Below, piece after piece: positions 1 through 11,015 of a stretch of DNA of 64,000 nt. The notes below the pieces were generated by a model, which was given only the letters and a program-made list of their open reading frames with translations, was not told the origin of the DNA and searched no databases. Position numbers and translations under genes: made by a program. The stretch's first letter is position 1; each line of letters begins with the position of its first letter. The stretch is taken from positions 630,972,915 through 631,036,914 of the forward strand of contig OY728123.1 in the NCBI GenBank assembly GCA_963277665.1, read 5' to 3'. The DNA is from Viscum album. Lineage: Eukaryota > Streptophyta > Magnoliopsida > Santalales > Viscaceae.

Positions 1-1258
1 TTTTTTGGTTATTTTCTATTATATGTTTACATTTACCATTTTAGATTTTATGACGATAACTACTTTTTACCTAAGTAACTAATCCTTTATAATTATAAAT
101 ATAAAATGGACCATGTTATATAATTTGGACCTAATAACACAAAATTTTAAATCCATTCAAATTTCATTTAATTTATAAAAGTGATAAGAATTACTTTTAA
201 AATAATAAGTATATAATGTATTAGAATCAACTTCTTGAGAAAACTATTATGTAATTTATAAAACATTAAATATATGTTTGTAAACTGTAATAAATATTTT
301 TTCATTTATAAAATAATTCATAAATAACATATTTTATTAAAACAAAATGGTTTTAATAATTTAAAAATCACTCTTATAAACTAATAATTTCATAAATGTA
401 ATTGTATTTATTAAAACATTATATTGCATTAATCACCTGGAAATCATTTTTTTAGAAGAATCCTAAAATACTATATTAGTACAATATACCTATGATAAAT
501 CAAAAAAAGTTGTTATTTTTTTATATTCATTTCATAAAATATTAAATTTTAATTTTAATTTAAAACATAGAAAATAAAAAAATTCAGTATTATTGGAAAA
601 TTAATTTTAGTATATTATCATCTTTTTAAATAATTTCTTAAAAATTACTAATTAAACAACCATTAATCCATTTTTAAAACTGCTATTATATTTGAAAAAA
701 AAAATTAGACCAAAAATATTTTATTACTTTCTTAACTACAATAGTTCAGTTTATATTTAATGTGTACTTCATTTTATTCTTTCTTATATATATATATATC
801 GTTATTCCATTACCAAAAATTATACATTAAAATTAAATGGATAACTTACAATAATAAATATTATTTATATTCATTTTTTGTGTGGAGTAATCTATCAAAT
901 ATAGTATTTATTTATTGAGTAAAATTTTATTAAATCCCAATTCATTAAATTATATTCCCCTTAATAGAATTCCATCATAATCTATTATTTTATAGTTGAA
1001 AATAACTGAGAGTACTTATATTTCATCACATCATCAGGATATCATCAACTCTAAAAATCATATTATTTTTATACAACATTTACTTGATGAGGGTCAGGTT
1101 TCATAGAACCATATCTATTTGGTCTATTATTTCCAAAGGGGTTTCATTATATAAAATATCATGTTCTATTTGTACATATTCTATGATCAGTATAAGTTAT
1201 GGATATAGTATGCACTTCCTCAAAATAGATACATGGTACGCATTGTGCACATTAGAGT
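1..1258. other. AT-rich stretch without a recognisable gene
   Basis: No coding pattern, RNA gene or LTR terminus can be supported here. The only open frames are short and lack domain motifs. If the minus-strand LTR to its right (1273-4159) is a 5' LTR, this would be the start of that element's interior, but I see no gag zinc-knuckle pattern. A short TA run lies near 787-800. Confidence 0.5.
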
Positions 1259-1272
1259 GCTATTATAATAAC

Positions 1273-4159
1273 TGTGACCGTGGAAGCTTGAAGCCAATTC
1301 CATAATTTATTACAATGGTACGATTAGATGGAATTGTATCCTGAAGGACCAATTAGTTTAGAAGTTTTGGAAGCCAGAATTTATACATGAACTTTGAAGT
1401 GAAAACATAATGTAATAATAGAATATGAACTCCATTGATAACACCCAAGAACTCTTAGATTGTCCCTAGATGTCGTTTATAATGTACCTCCCAAAATCCT
1501 AGGGATAATAAACATATGAAAGGGGTTAGATTAGAAACCCAGTAAGGGTAAGAAATTATAGAGACCTAATATTTTCTTACATTACTATTACATTATTTTA
1601 AGATAAACAAAATAATAGTATTACAAATATAGGATCCAAAGGTTTAGTGTCTTAGGAAAACTATGACCATACATAGCAATGACATCATCAAGCATAAACA
1701 TTGATCTAATTCCTTATTCTCTAGTTTCTTATTGGCACTTGACCTATCCTTAGTACATGTATCCACCTGAGGATATACATAAAAATGGGTGAGATAAAAG
1801 CCCAGTAAGAGGATAGATAAGTACAATATAACATTGGGGGATCATAAACATAACATGGGAAAAATATCATGAACATGAGAGGAAGCATAAATAAAAGACT
1901 TGAAGTGTGGAAACACATAAAAATGAAACATCATGTCTTATTGGTTAACTACCACACATAATTTTGAACAAATATTACATATTGTACACATAATTTCACA
2001 TTTAGACATGACATTCATCACTTTACCCAATGCATTGGAGTGTTGTACAATTCCGGGTGCACCCGTCACATTAAAACATTCATATTGGGCTATATAATTC
2101 CAGGTGCACCCATCACATAATAATATTATCTTTATCATGCATTCCACATAGAACAGATATAAATAATGAACATATCTGACCCAAGGAAAGTAATGGGTTT
2201 CTTCTCATAAGAACACATTCGTAAACTTTGGGTTCCCAAAACATAGAGGGAATAATATACTAGATACAAGAATTATCAACCGAGAATGAGAAGTAAAAGG
2301 TGAGTTCTCAAAAGAAGAGTTCTTCTAGAAAACATTTTGTTTGACATAAACAATAGTGGTAAACATTAATATCCCAGAAAAGGGAATAAAATGATGAACA
2401 GATGATCTTTTTAGGAGCAACCATATCAAAAAATGAGTTAAAGAGGGAGAACCCAAAGGATGAAAGTTAGGTTCGAGAATTTCCACTTACCTTGTATATG
2501 AACGCTTCCTTCTATTTAATTCCCTATATAATGAAATTATATTCATTAATTAGAAATTTAAGAAGATTTTACACATGAATAGGGTTATTTTTGGTTTCAT
2601 TCTTTCATTTTATGGGCCTTTTGATGAGTTATAGGGTTTAAAACGCTGTTCAGGAATGTTTGTTTTTATGGTCTTCTTGAGTGGTTAACTCGTATTCTTA
2701 AATGAAAGTTCGGGTAGAACATGGGTAAACATAAAGAATAGATATAACATTTCATTAATGAAATTCTAGAATTTAAAATTATCTTATAATGAAATAAATT
2801 ATATAGCATTTTGATTAATCATTAGATAAAAATTAAATGATGATTGTTTGGGTTAATTTGGGTGGTTTTTCTATCACAAAGAACTTGTTTTAATTTATCA
2901 CCTAGTAATTTGTACAGAAGTTAGTTATAGAACATTAAATAGGACATAATACACATAATATATTCAGTTTCAACCATAAAAATGGTTTCATGACTAGATA
3001 TGAAGGTAGAAATGGAAGAAGAATACATGTCATTCTTAAAGGTGATAAATTAACACCTCACGAACAACGTTCTCTTTAATATAATAAAAAGAAGAGGATA
3101 AAGGGGGTTGGAAGATATAATATCCCATTAGTATCATAAAATTCCATTATATTTATGTTACTTTAGTTACCATACCATTTGGAGAAATATTGGTGGGGAT
3201 AGAATAAGAAAAGAACTTGAAATTGAAAGGGAATTAAAGGAGAAGAGGGAGAGAAAATACCTCTTGAATCCTCCTCTTGAGATCCTCATTAAGGGGCCTA
3301 AGATTGGTCTTTTGATGAGACCAACAGATATTGGACATGGGGAGGGATAGGGAAAATGTTTGGGTAGAGTTTAGACAAGCTTTCAAGCTTGAGAGGTGTG
3401 AGTAAATGAGGATGTGAAGGGTGGTATTTATAGTGGAGGGGAGAGGGGTTTCCTTAATATAAAATTCATTAGTTTATTAATTTCCCCTAAGACAAGAAAT
3501 AGTGAGTCTTAAATGACTAATAATAGTAAATAAGGCACGTGAGTACGATATTTTGGTGGTTACGTCACTTGTGATGTCAGGAATATTGAGATTAAATTAT
3601 AATGTATTTATACGGTAAATTAATGTATTTTACTATTCACCAAAAATTCAAGTGTTGCAAAAAAATCCCAAAACATTACCCCAACCATTTTTCGACGTGT
3701 ATAATCCAAAAATAAAGTCAATTTTTCAAAAATAATTTTCTAAATATGATTAATTTAATATTTAATTAAAATCATAAATTATTATTAAAAAACAGTTTTA
3801 AAACATTCATTTACTTATTCTCAAATATAGGTACATCATACATTCACGTGAATATTATTTTTATACTATCTACGATAAGGTTACTATTCATTAGGGTATA
3901 TCACAATTCATAAGGGTATGTTACTATTCATACGGGTAGGTTACTATTCACCAAAAATTATTTTTTGTTTTATTAGACTCCAAAAATCATCTTGAACACA
4001 ACCGTGTATGTCATATTTTTAAAATTCCCAATACAGAAGTGACAAACTTATGTTTAAAGGTCACTTAGCACTTAGTAGTTCCTTATGTTTTGTTTTCATG
4101 TGATTTTATGACATATTTATAAGAAGGTAATTTCCATTGAATAACTTTGGGTCATTACA
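1273..4159 (-). mobile_element. D' : old giant LTR of the gag-only lineage
   Basis: Read on the minus strand it begins TGTAATGACCC at 4159, like the TGTAACACCCC start of family D. It has a promoter (TATAAATA at 3432-3425) and a donor-like AG|GTATTT at 3260, in the same layout as the other LTRs. Positions 1380-1520 match 56310-56440 in the D 5' LTR, including the block ending ATAACACCCAAGAA. The left edge is uncertain. I place it near 1273, where a very degraded primer-site-like sequence (7 of 12 bases) follows. It is about 2.9 kb, shorter than D's 3.6 kb, and heavily diverged. The right edge abuts the GAAAT duplication of array A. Confidence 0.6.
3260..3432 (-). promoter_or_regulatory. D' LTR TATA box and putative 5' splice site
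   Basis: TATAAATA reads on the minus strand from 3432 to 3425. It is preceded by the CTCC..CCACTA context seen in the other LTRs. A donor-like CAAGAG|GTATTT begins its GT at 3260, 172 nt downstream of the first T of the TATA box. Activity is unknown in such an old copy. Confidence 0.6.
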
Positions 4160-4164
4160 GAAAT
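4160..4164. repeat. Target-site duplication of array A, left copy (GAAAT)
   Basis: GAAAT lies immediately before TGTAACATCC of LTR1 and recurs at 44593-44597 directly after the last base of LTR3. The whole five-part array therefore has one outer duplication. Confidence 0.85.
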
Positions 4165-5782
4165 TGTAACATCCTAGGTAAATAAAGAATAAGAGATATT
4201 TCATATTTATTAATCTTTTTGAATTAAATATTAATTTTATTTTAAAGGGGTTTCTATGTTTGATAGCGTACCCGATACGCAACAACATGTTTCTTTGAAA
4301 TTTTACGTTGCACACTAATAATATAATATTATTATTGTAAATGGTCGATAACTCCTAGTCGTTGTATTGGTGGAAATGAAAAAAACTAACTAAAATATGA
4401 TTATACATGTTAGTTAAATGTATTTACATTTATCCAATAAATTTTATAGGATAAAATTGTGAATGAATCTATTTTTAAGCATAATTTACATTAAAAGGTC
4501 AATTTACTGCCTTTTAATGGTGAACCCTCATTAAATATATTTTTTTTCACTTTAATACATTATATTTGACCAAATAAAAACCTTTTCTATATTGGGGACA
4601 TCAAAATTTACTTTGTGTAAATTTTTGTAATTTTTCCGATAAAGTTCATTTTTAATGAATAGTGTAAATATTATATTTTAATTCAAATCTATGTTTTAAT
4701 ATAATTTATTTATATGGATATATTATATTTTTAATTGGTTTTAAAGTGTAATTAGAATATATTTTTACCATTTAATCCAATGTTGGTCATTGAAATTAAT
4801 TTTACTTTGAAATTAGACATAAATAAGTGTCAATCTTTTGATAGTTATTGTTTCTTAACAACACGCTATTTGTTTTAACAACGGGAATTAATTTTAAAAT
4901 TAATTAATGACACTTTTATGTTTTTAATTTGGTAAAATAGACGATATTTTTTAATTCTTAATATCAAATAAAGAATAGGCTGGATTTTTGGTGTTTTTCT
5001 GAAAAACATCATTTTTTGATTAATAGTGAAACCACTTAGTAGTAGTTAAAAAAACTGACTTTTTGATTTAAATGAAATTTTAACAATTATGTGAATTGAA
5101 TTTAAAAAATATGACATACACTCTTGTCATCAAGAAGTAATATTTGGTTCAATAAGATGAAAATAAGTTTTGGTGAATAGTAACTTTTGACTTTTATTTA
5201 GCGCAGTTAAATGTAAATAAGGTAAATCAAGGTAAAAAGAATATTATAATAAATAAAAATTACCTTAACACTTTTCCAAACCTTATTGGTTGATTCATTA
5301 ACTACCATGGTCATCTTTGGGTCGATTTGGGTGCCCATTTAGCCACATGGGAGTGATAATGACAATTTAGATTAATTAACTTAAAGTAAAGGAAAAAATG
5401 ATAAAAGAAAGTATCTTAAAGTAAATTAATTTTTAGAAGGGTACATATAAATTATATTTTCATCAATAAATTTTCATTTTAAATATAAAAATATTTCCTA
5501 CATCATGGTATTTGTTTTATAATTTTTAGACATCAAAAAAACTAAATTTTTTATGACACAATAACAATGCAGTATTCACCTCATTAATAAATGATTTAAA
5601 TAAATAAGATTATAATGATTAAAATATTATCCAAAACCTATCCAATTCTTATTGGATGATTTTATTTCGACCATGATTCACCTAATATTTGACTCTAATT
5701 ATTTTTGGACCTTTTGAAACCGAATATCATTATATAATAAAATAATATTTTCACACTTTCCTAAAGAGCCCCTCCTCCCCCT

Positions 5783-5965
5783 TATAAAAAGAGACCACTT
5801 ATAACCAATTCCTCACACCTCTCAATCCATTTAGATCGTCCAACCTCTTCCAATTTAATCTCCCTACTTCCCTATACTCCCCCTAGAAGCCTTACCTTAG
5901 GAAGAAGGCACTTCAAAAAGTCCTTTGGTTCAAACCAAAGGGAGTTACCCAAATTAAAGGTAACA
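5783..5965 (+). promoter_or_regulatory. LTR1 TATA box, leader exon and putative 5' splice site
   Basis: TATAAAAA starts at 5783 after a C-rich CTCCTCCCCC stretch. CCTCACACCTCTCAA near 5810-5825 is a plausible transcript start. The sequence AAAG|GTAACAG has its GT at 5960, 177 nt from the TATA box, and matches the plant donor consensus. The same spacing and context recur in the A, C, D and F LTRs on both strands. Confidence 0.75.
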
Positions 5966-6117
5966 GTTTCTCTTAAATTGTTTTCTTTTATTTTAATTCT
6001 CCAACCCCTAAAATATTTTTATTCATTTATTTTGTAACAACACCAGTATAATCAATATACTAGGATTTTGTTATGATAAGGATTAGAACTACACTTACAC
6101 ACACCTTCATCTAAGGG

Positions 6118-6560
6118 ATGAAGAACATAATGTTTCTGTGGATGGAAAATTAACGCCTCACGAAATGATGATGGTTCAAATATCTCCAACTACCTCTCAT
6201 GGTGGCCATTATGATGGAACCATATTTATATATGATATATATTAAGTTCATGTTTCCTTTATTCTTCTGTAATTTCCATTTATATCATGCCTTTATGGTT
6301 TCCATTATGGGTAAACACGATAATCTCATTAGAGGAATTACGGACTACCACCCCCTAAAAGTGATATGACTTGTTAATTCCATATGTGGGACATATAAAG
6401 GATGCAGTTAATTTGATTATATATGATATTATATATGAAATTATACTAGAATCATAATATAACTATGTATAATTATGTTTTAATTCCATTAAAATAAGAA
6501 ATATAAATGAAAGTAGCGTTCATGCGTACGTACGGCTTAACGTCTCCATGAACGGTGCAT
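6118..6560 (+). other. Conserved structured leader block, modules I-III (LTR1)
   Basis: Three blocks kept across the A and C LTRs share an ACTAnCGnC core: module I near 6145-6180, module II near 6335-6380 and module III at 6517-6554. In module III CGTTCATG (6517-6524) pairs perfectly with CATGAACG (6547-6554). Homologous blocks lie at 12968-13403 (LTR2), 42053-42484 (LTR3), 19433-19872 and 26993-27435 (C). They lie in transcribed leader, downstream of the putative donor. The function is inferred only (RNA structure). Confidence 0.65.
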
Positions 6561-7811
6561 TTAATTTATTACCTCTAAACGTTATGTACTATTATAAATA
6601 CATTTATATACTGGATATATATGATATATTTGATATCTAAATCATGAATATCATTCTGGATATAATGAACCTTTGACCACATGAACAACGTGTAATTATA
6701 AGAAGTCCGTTTTTGACTCAAGTACCAAATATCGACAAAATGAACATTATTAACGTAAATGATTACATAATGTTTATAACATGGTAATACGTGATATAAA
6801 AAGAATAATAAACTTGAAAAAGGTTCTTAATAAATTATAAATTAACTTTAGTTTATTATTCATTAGATTAAAGAATGATCGAGTCAAGTCGGACACGAGG
6901 TAAGGGATTTTCTTATCTCACTTTAAATTCTGTGAAATTTTTATTGTTCGCCACTTAGTCATTACATGTGTTGTATTTTGTAATACCATTTGATATATAT
7001 TATAATTATTATAATTATATTTATGGTATTCTTTGATTCATTTGGTGGTTATTAACTTTTGGTCACAGGACTCAGTTGATTACAACGTGGTAATGGGTTT
7101 TATCTCACTAGTTTTTATTCCCGTGAGATTCATGCTATATTTTCCACTATCTCCTTTTCTGTGGTGTATGTACAGACCATGATTTTACTCTTTGTGTAAT
7201 ATACTTTCATTTATGATTATTTACATCTTAATTGGATTATCCTTCTTTTATGAGGCATATGTTTTGTAAGTTACCAAATCGGTAAGGGAACTTCTTAACC
7301 CAATTCCCATTCTTTGGGTTGATCTTACCTTTCTTATTTATGTCATCCTATGAATATGTGTGAATGACCTCTGATAATTTTACACTTAATATCCACTTAT
7401 ATTGGGTGTATTTATATTTTTCACACATAATTATTTGATTGATTTATCCTTAATTTAAGGATACGGTCTTTGTAAGGCACTTTGTCTCAATTTACATTCC
7501 ATTAAGACATATTTATTATTATGCACAAATTCACTTTTATATGGTTTACATACTATCCTTTGACATATTATATCATGAATCAATTTACTCTCACTATATT
7601 ATAAAGTTATGATTATATGTTACTCCTCAATTATTTTTATTCAAGAGTCTCTCATTTTGTTAGAAACTCTTGAACTAAAATATAGTTATAAATTTTTTAA
7701 AGATTTATTATTCTAAATCTTTCTCTTTATTTTCCATGTATTGAAAATGATTTTTAAGGATTTATTTATATCAAAATTAATGTTTTAAAATTATAATTCT
7801 TTTAAAATCTT

Positions 7812-8150
7812 CAAAGTGTTATGGGACACTTTGATTCAAAAATCTATTTTTTAAAATGGTTTTTGAAAATGGATTGATTATTTCAATATCTTGAAATTAT
7901 TTATTATGATTACAAATGAAATGTTATTGAAATGTTTATATTTGAAATATTTTATGTGTAATGACGTTACTTGGACATTTGACGGGTGGTTACGTAACAA
8001 ATCGTATGACGGGTGGTTCCGTGATAAACTAGGATGGGTGGTTACGTTATAACCTCCAATGCATTGGGTATGGAAGTCTGTCGTATGGCTATTCCATTTA
8101 GTGATATGTCTGGAAGTAGACCATATGGTTATTCTATTTAAGTATGTTTA
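7812..8150 (+). repeat. LTR1 distal hairpin, short tandem repeats and palindrome
   Basis: CAAAGTG (7812-7818) and CACTTTG (7827-7833) form a 7-bp hairpin with loop TTATGGGA. Three units of GAYGGGTGGTTMCGT start at 7981, 8008 and 8033. The perfect palindrome CCAATGCATTGG lies at 8056-8067. Two ~38-bp units beginning GGAAGT follow. The same order is seen in LTR3. Confidence 0.7.
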
Positions 8151-8662
8151 TGTCCCAAGTTGCCTTTATATGTTATGTGTTCTTTATATGGTATTTATGG
8201 TAATCTTTTGGTTAAAAAAATGTTAATTAGTGATCTTTTATTCATTGAAAAATATTAACTACTTCATAAAGGTGAAATGTATTAATTATGTTAAAGTATT
8301 CATGGTTTACTTGTTGTTTTGAAAAACTAACAGTTTTACTTCTTTGTGTATCCCATAATGAGATGATTATGCTCATCCAAAGTATTTGAAATGTTTTTCA
8401 CATGACATAATGTGTAATAGGGTCATGGATGGGATCAAGGAAAAGTCATGTTGTCTTAAACCTGGAACTAGACATGAATGTTTTTTCAATTTTTTTATTT
8501 TGTGAAAAAAGTGGAAACTGTGTAGAAGTGTCTACATTGTAATCTTTTGAGATGTAATATTTATGTCATAATTCTCTAAAACTCTAAACCTAAAAAGATC
8601 CTCAATTTGAATTATTCATTTAATTCAATATTATGTAAGGTTTAAGGCCGGGTCCTGATAGT

Positions 8663-8674
8663 TGGTATCAGAGG
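8663..8674 (+). other. Primer-binding site of A interior 1
   Basis: TGGTATCAGAGG lies two bases after the LTR1 end and is complementary to the 3' end of initiator methionine tRNA, the usual primer of plant Ty3/gypsy elements. Confidence 0.9.
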
Positions 8675-8833
8675 TCGGTTTAGATAACTTTAGAGGTTAG
8701 GTAATTCATTAAGCATAAGTGAAATTACCATAATGGTTAGGATTTTAGAAAGATTCATAGTTTTATTAGATAAATTAATTTAGTCTAAGATAACATGAAT
8801 AATTATATCTTATTATTATATGTTATTTTACTG

Positions 8834-8863
8834 ATATACTCACACTGACCTTTTTGGTTTTAG
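8834..8863 (+). promoter_or_regulatory. Putative 3' splice site before A1 gag
   Basis: A branch-point-like CACTGAC is followed by a T-rich tract ending in GGTTTTAG at 8863, with the gag ATG starting four bases later (AG|TAA ATG). Paired with the LTR1 donor it defines an intron of 2904 nt (5960-8863) that removes most of the LTR leader and the primer site. Confidence 0.7.
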
Positions 8864-8866
8864 TAA

Positions 8867-9430
8867 ATGGCTAGATCTAGTAGGGACAAAAGTAACAGTG
8901 GATGTGAAGAAAACTATTACGGTTTTGTGAATGAGAAATTGAATGATATGGTAGCTGTAATGAGAACTTTTGTGGTTATTATCAACCAACTATCTGAGGT
9001 AATGATTGAGAACCTGAACCTTAGTGGTTTTTATAAGACATCATATATGCGAGAAACAAATCCCTACGGAAGTTTAGGTAATAATCATAAAGGTAAGTGT
9101 GTTCAAAAACCTATGTGTCAAAAATGTGGAAAGAAACACCTATGAAAATGTTTCAAAGGTACAGAAAGATGTTATAGATGTGGAAATTAAGGTCATAAAA
9201 CAAGAACCTTCCATGGAAAAAGGAACCATCTAGTTTACTCTAAAAAAGGGAAAGAAGTTCTTTCTGAGGGATCAATTGAATGTTTTAAATGTGGTGTGAA
9301 TGGTAATTATGAAAACACATGTCCTATGAAGAATTTTCGGGAATGGGATCACCAGGATCGTACAAATATTTTTTTACCAATACTTTATGACATTCTGATT
9401 GAGGATGAAGAAACAGACAATGACCAATGA
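8867..9430 (+). pseudogene. A1 nucleocapsid-type gag, broken
   Basis: The frame opens MARSSRDKSNSG and encodes about 188 codons. Downstream are three zinc-knuckle-like motifs. The first is CQKCGKKH..KC with a TGA in place of the conserved Gly codon. The second is CYRCGN.GH with a TAA inside and its last Cys lost. The third is CFKCGVNGNYENTC with His replaced by Asn. No capsid domain, protease or pol follows. The start is fixed by the identical start in the A2 copy and by the acceptor-like AG three bases upstream. It is a relative of the intact C gag at 22745-23215. With two stops it cannot make a full protein. Confidence 0.8.
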
Positions 9431-10980
9431 AAGGTTTGGATTATTTCTTAACATATGTTTTCTTATTATTGAAATCTTAGGATATGATTCATGATTTTGT
9501 TTGTAGGAAAGAAGTATTTCAGAATTATTTGGAAATGAATGGTTAATGGAACATGAAGAATGTTGAATGAGTAAGAAGTCAACATATAAGGGATTCAAGA
9601 GTTATTGTATATTTTAAGATGGTGGAATTATTAAAAGCATTAAGGGTCTTTTGATGATGGGATTACATTAGAATACTTTTTACAGTATGTGTAACCCTGA
9701 TGTTTGATATATGAAAATTTTATTCAAGGAATAATTATCTTTTCTTTTGTGGATATAGTTATTGAGAACCATTTGGGTTTATATGATCCTTGAATTTGAG
9801 GTAATTACCAGTTAATACATTTTGGGATGAAAAATGAATATTATTAGATAACCTTCATGGTTAAATTAATGATATGGTTATTTTTGATGAATTTATCTCT
9901 TTTTGAGTAATGATATAAAATTATATAGTTTTTTAAATGGGAAAACACGCAGACCGTGTGACAACCTGTCGTGTCGGATGAAGCGACAGGAATCGAACCC
10001 ACAACCAAAGTGTGACTGGTATTTATCGCCTACCACTGGGCTATGTGAAGTCCCTGGTTAGTTTGACTAAATCTTTTTAGTTAGATTATTTTATGAATTA
10101 ATAATAAGTTGATTTTGGGTTATCTGTCGAAATGATTAACCTATCAGGGAGGATATGTGATTAGGTTAATTAATTTTCAATATTAAACTTTAAGAGTAAC
10201 TAATGTTATTTGGAGATAAATGTTAAGATTTATCTTGGAAGACCATGCGATTAAATATTTAATAGATTTGGTTTTAAATCATAGTTTGCATTACTTTGAA
10301 TAATTTTAAGGAAAACTGTTTATTTAATGTTCTTTGATGAACCTTGGGTTTTAATGGAAAAATTTTGGAGATTAAGGGTAGTTTTTCCTTTTGTAAAAGA
10401 TTATCCTTTTTGGGGATTATCTGATCTTGTAATAACGATTTTGGGTTTAGCTGAGTTCTAAAGACATGGGAAATATATAGTTCAACTTTTATGGATTAAG
10501 TGATTCTCAAGAAGTTGATTATGTCACTCTTAATGTAAACAAGTCATCCTAAATACTCATCTTTTGGAGAAAAAATGAGTTTGTGTTAGAAATATAGTAA
10601 GAGATGAAAGTCTACATGACAAGTAAGTATGTTTCCTTATGTTTTAGTTAAGATAATAAATAAATTTCTCAATGAAAAGTAAGTTAAAACAAAAAAAATT
10701 TGTTAACTTTTCCTATTGGGGAATCAAATACCGTTTAACCCATCACATGTTTGTGATTTTCTGATGGTTAAATTTCTCCTAGAGAATTTTTCAAACACTC
10801 TCCATCAGAACTTGAACCTTTTTTTTCGCTTCGATATCCATGTTTCCCTACATGGATTCCTAGTATGGGATATCTTGGGTGACCATTGTGCTTCTCTTTC
10901 TTTCTTTTAAAATGATAGTTTTACTGACTCTTTTTCCTATTAGAGACTATCAATGAAGTTTTCGAGCACATTTTTTTTTT
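9431..10980 (+). other. A1 non-coding interior
   Basis: It contains no pol domain in any frame. It is alignable to 38491-40060 of A2 and in part to C 23216-25090. It carries the antisense tRNA-like unit at 9970-10055. Near 10700-10970 lie blocks also present in C (TCCTACATGGA-type, then CCTAGTATG). Confidence 0.7.
9970..10055 (-). repeat. tRNA-derived (SINE-head-like) unit in A1
   Basis: On the minus strand TAGCCCAGTGG (10043-10033) matches a Pol III A box and GGTTCGATTCC (9999-9989) matches a B box, 34 nt apart. The T-arm-like part is damaged and the ends do not form an acceptor stem, so this is not a tRNA gene. Equivalent units sit at the same place in A2 (39050-39136) and C (23600-23685). 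It was therefore in the ancestor of both families. Confidence 0.7.
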
Positions 10981-11015
10981 AATTGTGAGGACGCAATTCC
11001 CAAAAGGGGGAAGGA
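10981..11015 (+). other. A1 pre-polypurine hairpin and polypurine tract
   Basis: AATTGTG-AGGA-CGCAATT forms a stem (one G-U pair). It is followed by the purine run AAAAGGGGGAAGGA that ends at the first base of LTR2. The run is the expected plus-strand DNA primer. Confidence 0.8.

Larger units (their letters stand above)
4165..8660 (+). repeat. LTR1 of array A (4496 bp)
   Basis: The left edge is set by the GAAAT duplication and TGTAACATCC. The right edge is set by CCTGATA followed by GT and the primer site. It is unusually long. The TATA box at 5783 puts about 1.6 kb in U3 and about 2.85 kb downstream of the promoter. It holds no credible ORF. In its first ~270 nt I count about 25 differences from LTR3, so the insertion is old. 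Conserved blocks (promoter, donor, stem-loop modules, palindromes) stand out against this drift. Confidence 0.92.

Noticed and set aside
9970..10055. Functional tRNA gene on the minus strand
   Set aside because: A and B boxes are present, but the acceptor ends do not pair and the anticodon arm is not credible. Repeated inside the elements, so classed as a tRNA-derived repeat.
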